Positions 48,801 to 61,899 of a stretch of 64,000 nucleotides of DNA are shown here, in pieces; position 1 is the first letter of the stretch, and every line of letters starts with the position of its first letter. The notes under the pieces are model-generated. The model searched no databases, was not told where the DNA came from, and saw only the letters and a program-made list of their open reading frames with translations. The stretch spans positions 18,935,539 to 18,999,538 of the forward strand of contig CM053330.1 in the NCBI GenBank assembly GCA_028583605.1. The letters run 5' to 3'. The position numbers and the translations under genes are program-made. This DNA is from Dastarcus helophoroides. Its lineage: Eukaryota > Arthropoda > Insecta > Coleoptera > Bothrideridae.

Positions 48801-51800
48801 AATTTTGAAAAATGTCGGAATTTTCAACAAAGTGAGAATTAAAATAAAATTAGAATTAGAATTTTAAAAAAAGTGCAGATTTAAGAAAAGGATAACATTT
48901 TCAATAAAGAAAGTCGAAATTTGTTGACAAGGCAAAAACTTTCAAAATCTTTCAAATTTTCAAAAGAACTCAAAATTTTGCAAAAGAAGAAATTTTCGAA
49001 AAGAAAAGGTCGAAATTTATAGTCAAAATTAAAAAATATCAAAATTTGCAAAAGCTTTTAGAAGTTTTATCAAATTTACGAAATAATTCGAAATTTTAAA
49101 AAAGTTTAAATTTTGAATAGTTGGGAAATTTGCACTCAACTTTTCAATAAGAATCAAAATTTTCGAAACCGGAATATTGAAAACAAGTGAAAATTATCAG
49201 ATAGTTCGAGGTTTTTAAAAGTCGAAATATTGAGAAGTTAAAATTTTGGAAAAAAGTTTAAATTTTTGGTAGTTAAAGTTATGAATCAAAGTGGAACATT
49301 TTTCTAAAAAGTTGAAATTTGAAAGAATTTCGAAAATTAAGGAGTTGCGGAATTTTCAACTAAAAAAAAACTAAAAATTAATCGAAACTTCGCAAGAAAA
49401 GTCGAAATTTTGAAAAATAGTTGACATTTAAATAAAAACCAGTCGAAATTATCGATGCTCAATAATTTCGAGCATCGAAATTTTCAATAAAAAAATATAA
49501 CTTTCCAAAAAAAAATTCTAAATAAATATAAAATTTAGAAAAAAGTCGAAAATTTAAAAAGTCAAAAGTCCAGTTTTGAAAACATTTATGGTACATTTTC
49601 AGAAAAAGTAAGAATTCTCAAATGGTAAAAATTAAAAAAAAATGTAATAGTTAATTTTCAAAAAAAAAATTAGAAAAAACAGAGCACCTCAAAGTCTAAA
49701 TATTTACGAAAATACGGAAATTTTTAAAAGAGTATTCACACTTTTTCAGAAAAGTCAATACTTAAAAATAAAATAAGGTCGAGGTTACAAGAAAAAATCT
49801 AAATTTTGCAATACAGTCGAAATTTAGAAAAAATCCAACCTTTCAATAAACGCGACATTATCAAGTTTTCAAAGAAATCTAAAATTTTCGAAAAGCAACG
49901 TTTTGAAAATGTCGAAATTTTAAAAATTTTAAAACGCTTAACATTGTCGCAGCACCCCCATTAGTTTTTGCTACTAAGCCGCCACTGCTGCAAGTGTTGC
50001 AAAACCTTGTTATTTCTAAAATATTTTTTGACGACTAAAAGAAAAAAGCCATCCACTTCAATTTAATCAAATATTTTGTCGTACATTCTAGAAAATGTCG
50101 TAAAACTGTAACGTTAAACAAAAATAAACCTTTTTTAAACAGGTTTCTTTGCAAATTTAACATTACTTATACCTACACCAGGAAATTTCCGTTTTATATT
50201 CAAAATTTCGAGTTTAACTTGTATTTTTTTATTTTATAATAATAATAATAATAATTATTATTATTATAACTATCGTATTTTTATAAAACTCAAGTATTTT
50301 TTTTTCAAAAATTTCAACTTAATTTAAATTTTGACACTAAACCTTTAAGTTGTAAATTTCATTTAATGATTTTCATTTTTTGTAATTTAAACATTCAATT
50401 CTGGAGAATGCTTTAAAAATAAATTTGAAGTATACTCTTTCCAAATTTTTATGCATACTTTTCTTCACAAAATAATACGTTTGTACTCGCATTTTTTATT
50501 TTATTTCTTCAAAAATTTAATTATAAATCCAAATTAAGACTTTTTCTAGATGTGTGAACTTTTTTCCAAATTTCGCCTTTAATATTGAAATATTGACCGT
50601 TTTAAATATTTCGACTGTAATCCAAAAACTCAAATTTATGCAACATTTTGAAATTCCGACATTAAATTTGAAATTTTTGTATTTTTCCCTAGAGTTTCGA
50701 TTCTAATTTCCAGTAGTTTTAATTTTTATTTTTCGAAATTTAAATGTTACACTCAAGATATGGCATTAAAAAAAATAAATTTTGTTTTTTTTTTAAATTT
50801 GGACTTTTTTCAAAAAAATTTCTGTTTAACCGTTCAATTTTTATTTTTTCTCAAACCGCCAATTATTACGTTTTGTCTAAAATTTTAACTATAAACAATA
50901 AATTCTAAACGCTTCTAAAGATTTTTTAAATTTTGACCTTAGTTTGCAAATTTGGATATATTTTTTTAAATCAAAAATTTTCCCTAAAATTTTGATGATA
51001 ATTTTGAAACGTTAATTATTTTGTTGAAATTGAAGGCTAATTTTTTTAAATTATGTTATGGGTAATGGATTTCTATGAAAGAAATCCCAAAATTCAAACT
51101 TCACTGTTTACTCTTATTTCCAAAACCAATAAAGATCTCAATAATTTCTAAAAATTTTTTCTCTCAAAAACTCGAGCTATTTATTCAAAATCCTGACTTT
51201 AAAAGCAAGATTTTAATTGTTTTCCAATGGTGCCAAATTTTGTCCTCAAAAAGCCTGAAATATTATCTTAAAATTGCTACTTCCTCTTTTTACTTTTTTT
51301 TCCGAAACTTTTACTCAGCTCGGAATTTTGTTATTGTTTTGCTTCTTTTCTGATTTGCGACCCTAATCTCGAAGTATTCGAGCCTTCTCTAGGACTAAAT
51401 GTAGACTAAGAAATAATTTAAAGCAAAATCTCTCTAAATCGAAAACAGTGAAATATTAAGATAAATTTGCTCTACGAGCAAAAATTTGTAAACTCTACTG
51501 TAAACATAATCTCCATTTATTTAAGCATTGAAGTTTATAAATGCACATCTTTTACTATATTCGTTTATTGGACACTTCAAGGTTTTCAGTACAGTATGTG
51601 ATTTGGTTTTACGGTTGGATTTTAAGCATAATAATAGAATAATAACCTCTCTGTATGGGGCCGCTGACCTTGATAACCCTCTATAAAATTTAGATCCAGT
51701 CCGTCCCTGGTTCTGTTATGAACCCCTCTCCTAGAATTAAGAATAATACTACATCTTCTTTTTGATTATAAAGGGTGATTCAATTTGGATTTCCACATTA

Positions 51801-52342
51801 AGGTATTAAAAAAAACAAATATAAATTCCGAATTTTCAGGATAAACTAAACATTTCAAAAAAATATAAAGGGCTTCCTCAGTTCAGGTTGCCTATGCTAC
51901 GGTGAACAAAAAATTACACTTTTTCGGAAAATCATTCTTTATGAAAAATATTGTCTGCTTTGAAACCCATAAAAATATATTTATTTGTTCTAATTAATAT
52001 GCAGGCTATTCAAAAATGTTGAGATTACAAAAATAAAGAAGAAAAAATGAAAGAAAGAAAAAATCTTAACGCTACGTGGAGGAGTTATTAAAAAATGTTT
52101 CTCGGACCCAAATTTTATGCTTAAAAATGATAACAATGGAGCGTTAGTCAATATTTAATACATTGAGATATTTTAGAATTCCGTAATTATTATTATTACT
52201 TTTTATTTAAAACGCCATTCTCTTTTTAAAATGATGCTTTATGGAAGAACGCATCCACATGTTTACATATTAAATATTTATTCTTATACGGGAGCTCATT
52301 AGGTTTGCTGATTTTGAGTTCTAATTTCAATAATGCGTATTG

Positions 52343-52418
<76 letters not shown>

Positions 52419-55400
52419 GTTTATGATGTAAATTAATAAATTTTACTGTACTGGTACCATTTCTGATCTTGGAAGGAATTAAAATACAGTGAAATCTCTC
52501 TTAAGCGGACATCTTCGGGATTGCCAAAATATGTCCGCCTCATTGAGAAAGTGTATCTAAATTTTGTTTTATTACTGATTATTTCTAGTTCTTCAAAATC
52601 ATCAAAAATGTTTATGTTGGGTTTGAGCATAATCGAAAGGAACTAACTCATTGTCATAAGTTGGTATTGAGGTTAATAAATTTTTAATACATCAAACTTC
52701 AAAACTTATTTATATTTCTTAAAAAAATTTTATATTGCAATAAAATCACGATACGATTCTCCTATTATTTAAAAGTCAGTTTTTATAAATTTTGGTAAAG
52801 CGGACTTGTCCTTGGCTGTCTTCAAAAATTGATATACAAATCTTGTCCCCTAAAACAAAACAAAAAACACAACACATTCTCTAATACATTCGATAGCTAA
52901 ACTATTATTCACTTATGTTGAGAGATTCTCAACCACACTTACAGTAGTGCTTTAGAATGCTCTGATCGAGTGGTTAAAAAATTAGCATAAAATTTCATGA
53001 CAAAAAGATTAGTATATTGTAGTCTGGGGTATTAGGGAATGAAAACAGGCAGCATTTCCAAAAATAGGTATTTAAAAAGTCTTTTTTTCTAGTCTCATTC
53101 ATCCGCGAGGATTTATCAACTTTTTTGCCATTATAATAGATGTTTCCAAATGTACTTTGTAACCTATCAATAAACAATGATGTTTCCTTCTCTGCCGCCA
53201 ATTTTCGTTTTTCGCGTCTTGCCTAATGGAGCGTCTACATTAAAGATTTCTTTTGACGAGTAATGTTTTAATATGGAGAAAAATGAGAAAAATGTCATTT
53301 AAGAAACTGTCATATTTTTGAGATGTGTAAGAGAAGACTGAAGGCAAAGCAATGTTGAGCAATGTATTAACATTTTATGCTGTCCGCTTAAGGGAGAATT
53401 TTGGCAAGTTTTGTTCAAAAATAATGTATCCTGGTCCACCCAAAGGAGAAATCGCTGAATAAAAGTTCACTTATATGGAACTTTCCATTATATAATTCCG
53501 GACTATGCCTTTTTCTTTTGTGAAGAAGATTATCATTAAATATGAGAAATGGATTCTGCATAAAAATGTTACAAGAAAATATTGGATTCACCCAAGAAAA
53601 ACTCCATTAGCTTCTTTCAAATACGAAATTCATCCGCAAAAACCCTGCTCCATACAATAAACTTTATATGAGAATAATTCATTACGAATTGTGGCCTCAA
53701 TGTAAACAACCATATTATAGGTATTGTACAAAAGGTCAGATTCGTGCATCGACTAGAGAAAGCTATTGAAAATTATTTTACATTTTGACAGAACTACGTT
53801 ACAGCACAAATTGTTGAACTTTGATAAGCGCCCTGACTTGTTCATTAACACTGAAGGCGATTATATCGAAAATATTATAAAATATAAACAAAATAAATAC
53901 ATTCATCATGTTCACAATACAACAGAAGTTTCAAAAACTTATGTCAGGCAGTTTTTTGTCAAAACGGCATCAAACATCTTCATATTTAACATTATTGATT
54001 GTAAGGTGCCTATGGCAGATATAGTAATGTAGAAAATTTCATTAGAATATTGAAATATCCAAGTAGGTTAAAGATTCAACAGCATCATTATTCATTATTC
54101 ACGCGCAGCGTTTTTATGTCACATTACGTATGCAATTTTTGCTCAAAGAGTTTACGCATTTTAAATTTATCAGAAGCCAAATTTCCATAAAATCACTCCA
54201 TTTTTTAATTCAGTTGCAATTTAATTTAATGCATTCCTTATATAATTGGTCATCTACAATTTGTTGAAATTTATTGAATAGTAATATGTAATATAGGTGA
54301 TGATGGAATTACATTCAGTCGTGCTACTAATACACTGGATCCAAATCAGTGGCCAGCTTTAGGAAGTAAAAGAAATGTCACACGGTATCAATCGAATATT
54401 CAACAAACGCATCCATGGCCCCCACAAAATAATCGCAATACCTATAACAGTGATAACAGTTTACGTACATATGATTCCAACTTAAGGTATTCGTCGAACA
54501 GGAATGGCCAAACTTTTAATTCTGCAACGAGGCCACCTTGGAATTATAATAACCCTTCTCGTTTTGAAAATAACCAGCCATCTTGGAATAGTGGTGGTAA
54601 CATTCGAGCTCGTCTTCCTTCTGCAGGGCCAGTTTCACCAAATCGTCAACAAAATGGTAACGGCAATCGCATAGTGGCTGATAAAAGAGATGGTGGAAAT
54701 AGTAATGGGAATATAAATGTTGAAGATTATGAATTAAGAGAGTTTTCAGAAGCTTTATTAGGCAGAGATGTTAATAACGCAGCTAGAGATATTACGGTGG
54801 AATTTCAACAGAAAACTACCTCTAGATCTCAAAAAGATGAAGCACCACAACCGTAAGTATTACGATTGTTCTAATATTAACGTATAATTTATAATTATTT
54901 AACAGTCAACATTTGATGAGTTTCTTTACGAACCTCTTGATTAAATTTATTTTATTCAAGGAGTTTAAAATCTATCACATTGTCTTGCATGATGATTTTT
55001 TTTTGATGGAACGCACTGGTCCTTGGTTATCTTCAAAAATTGAAATACAAAACTTGTCCCCTGAAACCAAGGAAGATTAAAAAACACAACAAAGGTTGCT
55101 GTCGAAACGCGTTAGAGCAACCTTTGTTGTGTTTTTTAATCTTTCTTGGTTTCAGGGGACAAGTTTTGTATTTCAAGTGTTGATGAATAGTTGAGTGCTA
55201 AAATATAACTCGCAGAGACATTTCCTCACTAGATGCCGAACACATATAGTTAAATTTGTTAAGCCGTAACATGACGGGACCGCAATTTCATTCCAGTTTG
55301 TACAAGAACCTGTATATGGTGAAAAGCAAACGGAACTCTCAAAATGTTCCATCGGGATTCCATTTTATGGAGATTTGGGCAGGTTTGACTGTAAACATTT

Positions 55401-58400
55401 TGCATTCGTTCCATTGCAATTCAGTTAGGCTAACGGAACAGCAGATTCGGTTGATTAATTATGAAATCGAGATCGTTCTGGAATAATCGAAAAATCTAGT
55501 TAACTTGTATGTCTCAAAAATTTAGCCGGATTCTTCTTCTAAAAAAATATCTAGCATCCCCATGGTATGTGAAATGCTTTCTGTGGGCTCTAAGTTGAGA
55601 AATATTTCACGTCCCACCAGTTAATCACTCTCCATAATTCCCAAGTTAAGTCAACGCTGACGTTCTGAAACTTGGTTCGAAAATTCTTAAAAACACTGAA
55701 GCACAAACTGATAGATTGTTGATAACTTGCTTCTTTTGACATATAATTTTATGGCAAATGGTTGAAAGAACAGCTGACGCTGATTCCTTTAAGGAAAACT
55801 TTCTCAAATGCAGTTCAGCTTAGCACAGTGAGGATTCTATCTATTGGGTGTTTTAGTTATTAGGTTACTCGTTTTAACCACGTATTCAGAAGGCTTGCTA
55901 AATACATAAAATCAAAAAAGTTATTCAACCTTTTAAAAGAGCCGTAAATCAATTCATAAAATTTCCGGGGGAGATCCCAATTCGCAACTAATTCCTTAAT
56001 AAAAATTCCTCCTAACTTCATAGGTCAGCAGACGTTCATCACATCACTGGGTGTAGTTGATAGGGTAGACTGGCGAAAGCGAATATCGCCAACTAACAAG
56101 CAACACATTTTTACTTATTATTTTTCCACATAATTTGTATTTTCTTGCCCTTGAAATTTTTATGACAATAATTGTACGGCCAATGATAAAATTTAACATA
56201 ACCCACACATTTAATTTCTCAAGGTAGCACAATGTAGTTAATAGAAATACTCGAGTGTTTCTTTTTCTAAAGTATTCGAGGGTTGAAGAAGAAAAGATGA
56301 TTTGTGGGTAAACAACACATAGTTTAGAAATTTCTAACAGTTGTTCCTGTTGTAGAAAGTAGCTGTTGCATATTAGCCAATTTATAACACTTGCACCTGT
56401 TCTTTTTCAAAGTATTCTGCACTGTACGCTATTTTACCTTAACTTTTCTGTGCAACTCGTTATCTCTATCAAGGCAGATTTTCACGCGAAAAGCGAATTT
56501 CTTCCGGGCGTTCGGAGCCGAAATGGTCACTTAATGATTTCCATCTTTCAGGCATAACCTAAACTATTTTTTTTGTTTCTCCCAGTCTTCGATTTCGAAG
56601 TTGTGGCGCAGCTGTGTGGCATTATATAGCGATTTCAAAGCCGCTTAGCGCCAGTGAAAATGAATTTAAATTATAATTTGAAAATATCTTACTTTAGCGT
56701 AAATGTAAATATTGTACAGACGTACATTAAAAAAAATTAATCACGTATTTGAATTAAACTTATTTTTCTCTATCTTCTATTAAAATTAATGATACGAATG
56801 AAACATCCTCTACAAATTTTGAAATTCGTTGTTCTGCGAGATTTTCTATTCATGAATTTCATCAATTCTTCATTTCAAGGTTCATCATCAATGACCAAAC
56901 GCTGCTTCTATAGCGATTGTTATTTTCAAAATCACTAAAAAATCCGTTCAAAAAAAATTACTGCTGACTATTAAGTCAATTTCGTACTGAACGCTTATCT
57001 CATATTTTTTTGTCTTCCAAACGATAAACCACCAGCGCTGCCAGATCTAAAGTTGTATTAACAGTTTTATTACTTTACCCGAAAGTCGTATAATATTTAG
57101 TTAAGAACTTGTCTAAATTTTCTTTATAATAGTTCAGGACTGAGTAATGAAATTAATAGATCAACAGCCTATTTTCTTTGGATGTATAATTGTGAAACTG
57201 TAGGTGATTTATTAAATGATTTCTTAAAAGAATTCTTGTTTCAAAGTTATGTCCAAGAATTCATTTTTGTAAGGCATGGTAGACTACATAACATATTTAA
57301 ACAGTTCTGAAGTAAAATAATAACATGTGACGGCTTTTACTGAAATCTGAAGAGGCAGCAGCTTTTCATTTTGTAAACCATCATGAATTTTAATTTCATA
57401 TTATGCATTCCCTATTTCTTATTTTTTATCTTTTCATTTTCAGTTTATTAAGTATTCCAAGTAAAGTTTATCAAAAACCTACGATCGAAAAACTAATGAA
57501 ACTTCATGATAACTACATTGTGCCCGCAAATGTTAATGAACATTATACTTCAGAAGAGAAAACTGAAGAAAATAATTTCCTGGATGCTGTACTTGAGACA
57601 TCTGTAATGCAGTACACACGAAATTTTTTAATCCAAAAAGGTAATACTTTTATTTGTCATTTCTACTTATTTATTTTTTAATATTTGTAATAGATTTTTC
57701 TTCTTCTAATTGTACCCCTATTTATGTTAAGAGTTAAGTAAAGACAGGTTGCGGTGGTTCTTATGTAAGTGTTTAAATAATGTTTGTAAAAGTAACCAAG
57801 CTAAAAGTGCTACCATTAAAGTTTGAGAAACTTTTGTTAAACTATGTCAAATTTACAAGGCGTCAAACTTTAACGTGGCCTTATTTGGCGCAGGTACCTT
57901 ATTTAATGGTAGTGGTGCCTATGAAGAAAAAAAAATATAATTCGGTTCAACTACGGAATTTTCTCAACTAGAACTTACCAGCCCGAACAATTAAGTTTTC
58001 AGAAATCCGTGTTATGTTCATGATACTTACAATTAAATGTAATAGACAATAGACTAATACAGAAATTATTTGACTACGAAGAAAAACTGATGATTCATCT
58101 ATAGACAATCTAAATTCTGTAATTCTTGTTGGGCGAAATTTTCCCCAAGAACTACAATTTACAGGAAGCAGGGGAAATGCCTTTCACTTTAGCAAAAAAA
58201 CGCTTTATTTTTGTTAGATTTTGATTTATACCAAGAGTTTGACAAGATAACAAAACTTTAACTATTCAATAATCAATGTTTCAGCACAAAACGTATTTAT
58301 CTTGTACCAAAAAGTAGTAGCTAGTAGTTATAAAAAAAAAAACAAATTTGGGGGACATTACCCCAGACCACAAAATAAGTAACAACCAGAAGGTTAACTC

Positions 58401-61400
58401 TCGTCTTATCTCTTTGTGGTCGATGCCAACAAGCTGAAACCTCGAATTGTTATAAACAGCTTTTTTACACAGGCGTGCCGCACTTTATATCAATTATTGT
58501 GTTTTGATATTTGAGTAATTGTAGGAATTTCTTTCAAGAATTAAATCCTATACTAATATTGGTATAGAACGAAATATGATATTTCAATTCTAAAGAAAAG
58601 GGTCCAAAAGTTGGACATATAACCGGACTCGATTCCTTTAAAATCTCGAACCTTACCATCTCTACTGCTGATACTTTCAACATAGATTTTCAACATAGAC
58701 AGGCTTGAAGGTCACGGGACTCAAACGATCATGTGATGAAAGTTAGCCTTCTGGTTGTTATTTATTTTGTGCCCAGACTATGGATAATACCAGTCAGCTA
58801 AAGGGGTAATGATAATCAAGGCGGATTGTTTAAATGTAATAGTGGGTGGCAATTTTACAAAATTTTCCGACATTATAAGCATTTAAAACACAAATTAACT
58901 CATTTAATTATACTAAACAATGTATATGTTGCCCATACCTTAAATAATACATTTTGGCGCCTAAATGCAAATAAATAGCAAGTTCGACACATGTTGGTTT
59001 AATAGTTGTTATATTGATTTTAATTATTGTTTCATATTATCTGCTCAAGAGCATTTTTCAAAGAGAATGATTTTTTCCAGATGAGAAAGACAAAATATAT
59101 TATTCCAATCAAATTTTCGGAAGTTTTGGCCTTTCTAAAGAACACTGCTTACTCCCAAAGAAAAATATCGGCTTTAAATCACGTTTCTATTGGTATAGTT
59201 AACAGAATCAAAGTAAAAAAAATGAAAATTAAGAATGGTCAAGCGAAATGTGTTGGAATTTGTGGACAAAAACGTCTAAAAAAACCACGAGGTGATAGAA
59301 AAATAAGAGATATTTGTTTGCAAAACCTAACCAAAAGCAGTAAAATGCTAACAAATTTGGTCCAACACTCAGGAATGAATTTGTCTTGAGAGAACCGTTC
59401 GAAGGTTCGAAGACGTCTGCGAGAGCAAGATTTTAAATGTTGAAGGCCAATAAAAAAATCATCATTGACCAAAGCTCACACAAAAGAAAGACGATTAAAA
59501 AAAGGTTTAAAGTTAAAGTGTTTCTAATAATATGGCCACCCACAGATTGATAAAATATTAGATAGATCGACTTTAAACAACCAGATTAAAGTCTACAATC
59601 ACAAAAGTAATAGATATGGGTAATCATCAAGTTTTAACCTTAATCATACAAATCATAGATGTACTCTTTAAAGAAGGATCCTATCCAGTATCCAGTGGCA
59701 TGTCAGGCTTGTATGTAGTACAGTGATACCACATCTAGTTATTTCATCCAAAGCGTTGGCAAATATTGCATTTGTTATAGTTTTCATCGTCAACGTCCAT
59801 TTCACCACTACTGATAGTGTAAAAATCTTGATTTTCTTTATATTCGGTCTTCGAAAAACTTCCTTGCAAAACTTTACGTTTGTAAGATTTTCCTTTGATA
59901 TTTTTTTAATTTACTGCATTTTTATTATTACTGGTACTATTTTTGTAAATTTTTCTAGTGTTAGTATTTTTTGCTTTCCTTTAATTTTCTTTCCCTTCTA
60001 AAAACACCTTTTTCGTAGATCTTTTTCGTCGCGCTGGGATGGTCTTTTGATCATTTTTGGATATATCTGTTAAGAAAATGTAAAACATCGCGTATGGGTC
60101 ACCTGAGCGGTATTAGCTCCAAGCTACCGTTTTATGTTGAAGTTGAAATGTAAAGATATATAGTTAAAATGTGTTTATGTCATCAGTAAACAGAATGTCT
60201 TTATACCTAAAATATTATTAGCAATAATACATAATTATTAAAATTGTGGACTTATCGCCAAAAAGTACCTGGCCAAAATTAGATGAGGAAATCCACAAAC
60301 ACATACATTTTACTCTGACATGTTTAATGTGGATTGAAGTTTGTTATCGGTGCCTTCTCATGCGTTAAATTCCATTGACGTTTTTCTATGTGTCATTTTT
60401 ATCAAGTAATTGAGCTGAGCGGCATTACCCAGTGAACGCCATTATCCCTGCTACCCCTACCCCCAAGTGATAATATGGATAACATGGTTTAAAATATTTT
60501 GGTTGGCATTCGCTTCTTATCTCACCGATTTATACAATGTTTTTTTAATATTGTCTAAGTTGTAACATCGATTTCTCTTCAATATATGCCGCACTGTTCG
60601 CGATTGCACTTTAACTTCTTCAGATTTTTATAGCAAAGTGCTAATCGCCCAACGATTTTTTCGTTACTGTAACAAGAAAAATACCACTCAATTATTTACA
60701 CTTTTTCTTCTCCGATATATGTCTACCTAAGCAATATTTTATTTCTACAGACATAATTCCATTGCGGAGATGAGCCGAGTATAGCAGATGTGTGCTAGAT
60801 ATTCTTCAATTTTTGAGGGAAACTTCTAAGTTTGTTTATAAATTATCAAGCTATTCAAGTTACACGTCTTAAAAACCTGTTGTCGTTTGCTAACACGAGC
60901 ACATTAAAATTTATTCAATAACCATTTTACATTTTGTTTCTTTTCGCACTAAATCATTACTTTTTTTTGTTCTTACTGTATGTTTATTACTGAACTACCA
61001 GTATTGTAAAACGCATAATATTTAATTGTATTAATTCATTATATTACTATTGTTATAGGTCGAATAAGCAAAGATTCCATGGAATTCAAAAATATTCTAA
61101 GAGATATTTGGTTCAACATGTATTCCAGAAGTGGCGGCAAAATAGGTTCTAGTGGTTTTGAGCATGTTTTTCTTGCTGAACTAAAAAACGGTGACGTATC
61201 TGGATTGCATAACTGGTTATATTTTGCTGAAGAAGAATCTAAAAATCAAGCAAATTATTTAGGATATATGAAAAAATTAGACTTAGGCGATGTAAGTTAC
61301 TATCAGTATTATTGTCATTTAATTATTCAAGTATTATTCACTATTTAATTATGTTTTTTTTCCAGAAAGGTGCCATTCTCAAATTTCATTTCACATTTCA

Positions 61401-61599
61401 TGGTGTTGATAAACCGGTAGGGTCTATGTTTATTGGAACTAGTCCTGAACTTGAAATGGCCTTGTATTCCACATGCTTTTTATTGAGAGCAAATAGAGTA
61501 TGTCCTTTAAAATTAAATGGACACAGATTTATAATAAGAACTTTCACATATAATTATAGAGGAAAGCAGCTTATAGGAAGTGCTTTTCCTGAAATATAA
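45809..61599 (+). CDS. Secreted EndoU-family (poly(U)-specific) endoribonuclease, 5 exons
   Basis: XendoU/EndoU RNase that cuts RNA at uridines, leaving 2',3'-cyclic phosphate. Exons: 45809-45875, 54297-54852, 57444-57640, 61059-61291, 61366-61599. All introns are GT-AG with matching phases; the total is 1221 nt (406 residues). Exon 1 codes a 22-residue hydrophobic leader (signal peptide or anchor). Exon 2 (to about residue 185) is an Asn/Ser/Arg/Pro-rich region followed by the conserved DYELREFSEALLGRDVNNAA, VEFQQKTTSRSQKDEAPQP. Exon 3 has SKVYQKPTIEKLMKLHDNY and NNFLDAVLETSVM. Exons 4-5 contain the catalytic core: SGFEHVFLAEL (first His), VSGLHNW (second His), VDKPVGSMFIGTSPELEMAL (Lys) and a normal end. 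The assignment of exon 1 rests on phase and its leader character, since 8.4 kb separates it. Confidence 0.9.
46287..49982. mobile_element. Long hAT-like non-autonomous element filled with simple DNA
   Basis: Ends are CAGTGGCGGCTGG on the left and, reverse complemented, CAGTGGCGGCTTAG on the right. The flanking octamers CTGAAAAT and CTGCAAGT agree at 6 of 8 positions, as expected for an old target duplication. The 3.7 kb interior is T-rich from about 46330 to 47450 and A-rich (GTCGAAATTTTGAAAAA-like words) to about 49940. No transposase. Confidence 0.6.
52347..52417. repeat. ATT trinucleotide microsatellite
   Basis: About 70 bp of uninterrupted TTA/ATT repeats, roughly 23 units. Likely length-variable between individuals. 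Confidence 0.95.
52487..53457. mobile_element. Pogo/Tigger-like non-autonomous element
   Basis: The left end CAGTGAAATCTCTCTTAAGC and the right end, reverse complemented, CAGCGATTTCTCCTTTGGGT followed by GGAC, resemble pogo-type ends. An inner AAGCGGACA word is inverted at 53386. The left flank is TA; the right flank is AA, so the TA duplication is imperfect. The short minus-strand frame at 52995-53201 is not a recognisable transposase. Confidence 0.55.
54853..57443 (+). other. EndoU intron 2
   Basis: Intron of 2.6 kb. It contains a near-perfect 61 bp hairpin (55040-55176) and an unrecognised 76-codon plus frame at 55256-55486. A repeat near 56400 (TGCACTGTACGCTATTTTAC) has a diverged relative at about 60595 in intron 3. 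Confidence 0.5.
55040..55176. repeat. Near-perfect 61 bp inverted repeat (hairpin)
   Basis: Left arm 55040-55100 and right arm 55116-55176 pair at 60 of 61 positions around a 15 nt loop containing ACGCG. The arm sequence (CAAAACTTGTCCCCTGAAAC) has a diverged single copy at 52837-52870 inside the pogo-like element. Confidence 0.95.
58362..58790. repeat. Inverted-repeat (MITE-like) element
   Basis: The left word CACAAAATAAGTAACAACCA with GAAGGTTAACT is matched on the right, in inverse, by CACAAAATAAATAACAACCA with GAAGGCTAACT (58735-58785). ATTACCCC words stand outside both. No coding sequence. Confidence 0.6.
59081..59520 (+). pseudogene. Tc1-like transposase N-terminal fragment, broken
   Basis: The reading has RKISALNHVSIGIVNRI (first helix-turn-helix), then CGQKRLKKPRGDRKIRDICL, TKSSKMLTNLVQHSGMNLS (Tc3-type second DNA-binding helix), a stop, and further pieces RRRLREQDFKC and RPIKKSSLTKA. 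This order is that of Tc1-like transposases. The DDE catalytic domain is missing. It lies in EndoU intron 3. Confidence 0.72.
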
Positions 61600-61620
61600 G
61601 TTTTTGCCTCAATCCTTTTA

Positions 61621-61626
61621 AATAAA
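61621..61626 (+). terminator. EndoU polyadenylation signal
   Basis: AATAAA stands 22 nt after the EndoU stop codon, in a position that would give a short 3' UTR. Confidence 0.55.
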
Positions 61627-61899
61627 ATTTGAATGAATGACTCATCACATTATTGTTAGTATAATATAGAATGTGAATAATTATTGTAATGTAAAAAGAC
61701 ACTAGTAAATGGAATGCTTTACAAATAAATAATTGTTTTGAGATTATACATAAAAAATGTTTTTGTAAAAATTCTTGATAAAGTAGTTTTTGAATATACT
61801 TAATATTGTTTTGTAATTTAGGATACAAAGAAAGGTATGTGTTACAGCAATTAAACCAGAACATCTGCGCTACTGCACTTATGTGAACAATATTAAAGA

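Larger units (their letters stand above)
45876..54296 (+). other. EndoU intron 1
   Basis: Intron of 8.4 kb filled with repeats: a hAT-like element (46287-49982), T-rich simple DNA (50150-51350), an ATT microsatellite (52347-52417) and a pogo-like element (52487-53457). The plus-strand frame at 53766-54032 (88 codons) has no recognised motif. Confidence 0.55.
57641..61058 (+). other. EndoU intron 3
   Basis: Intron of 3.4 kb containing an inverted-repeat element at about 58362-58790 and a broken Tc1-like transposase (59081-59520). Confidence 0.55.

Noticed and set aside
46207..51708. An outer hAT-like element around the 46.3-50.0 kb element (ends near CAGACGGATTAAG and CCAGTCCGTCCCTG)
   Set aside because: The ends match only loosely and the flanking octamers do not match, so the pair cannot be supported.
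52347..52417. Tandem ATT run as a CRISPR-like or functional array
   Set aside because: Uninterrupted trinucleotide repeat without spacers; an ordinary microsatellite.
53766..54032. 88-codon plus frame as an extra EndoU exon
   Set aside because: Exons 1 and 2 already join in phase. This frame shows no EndoU motif and no acceptor-donor pair that would keep the frame.
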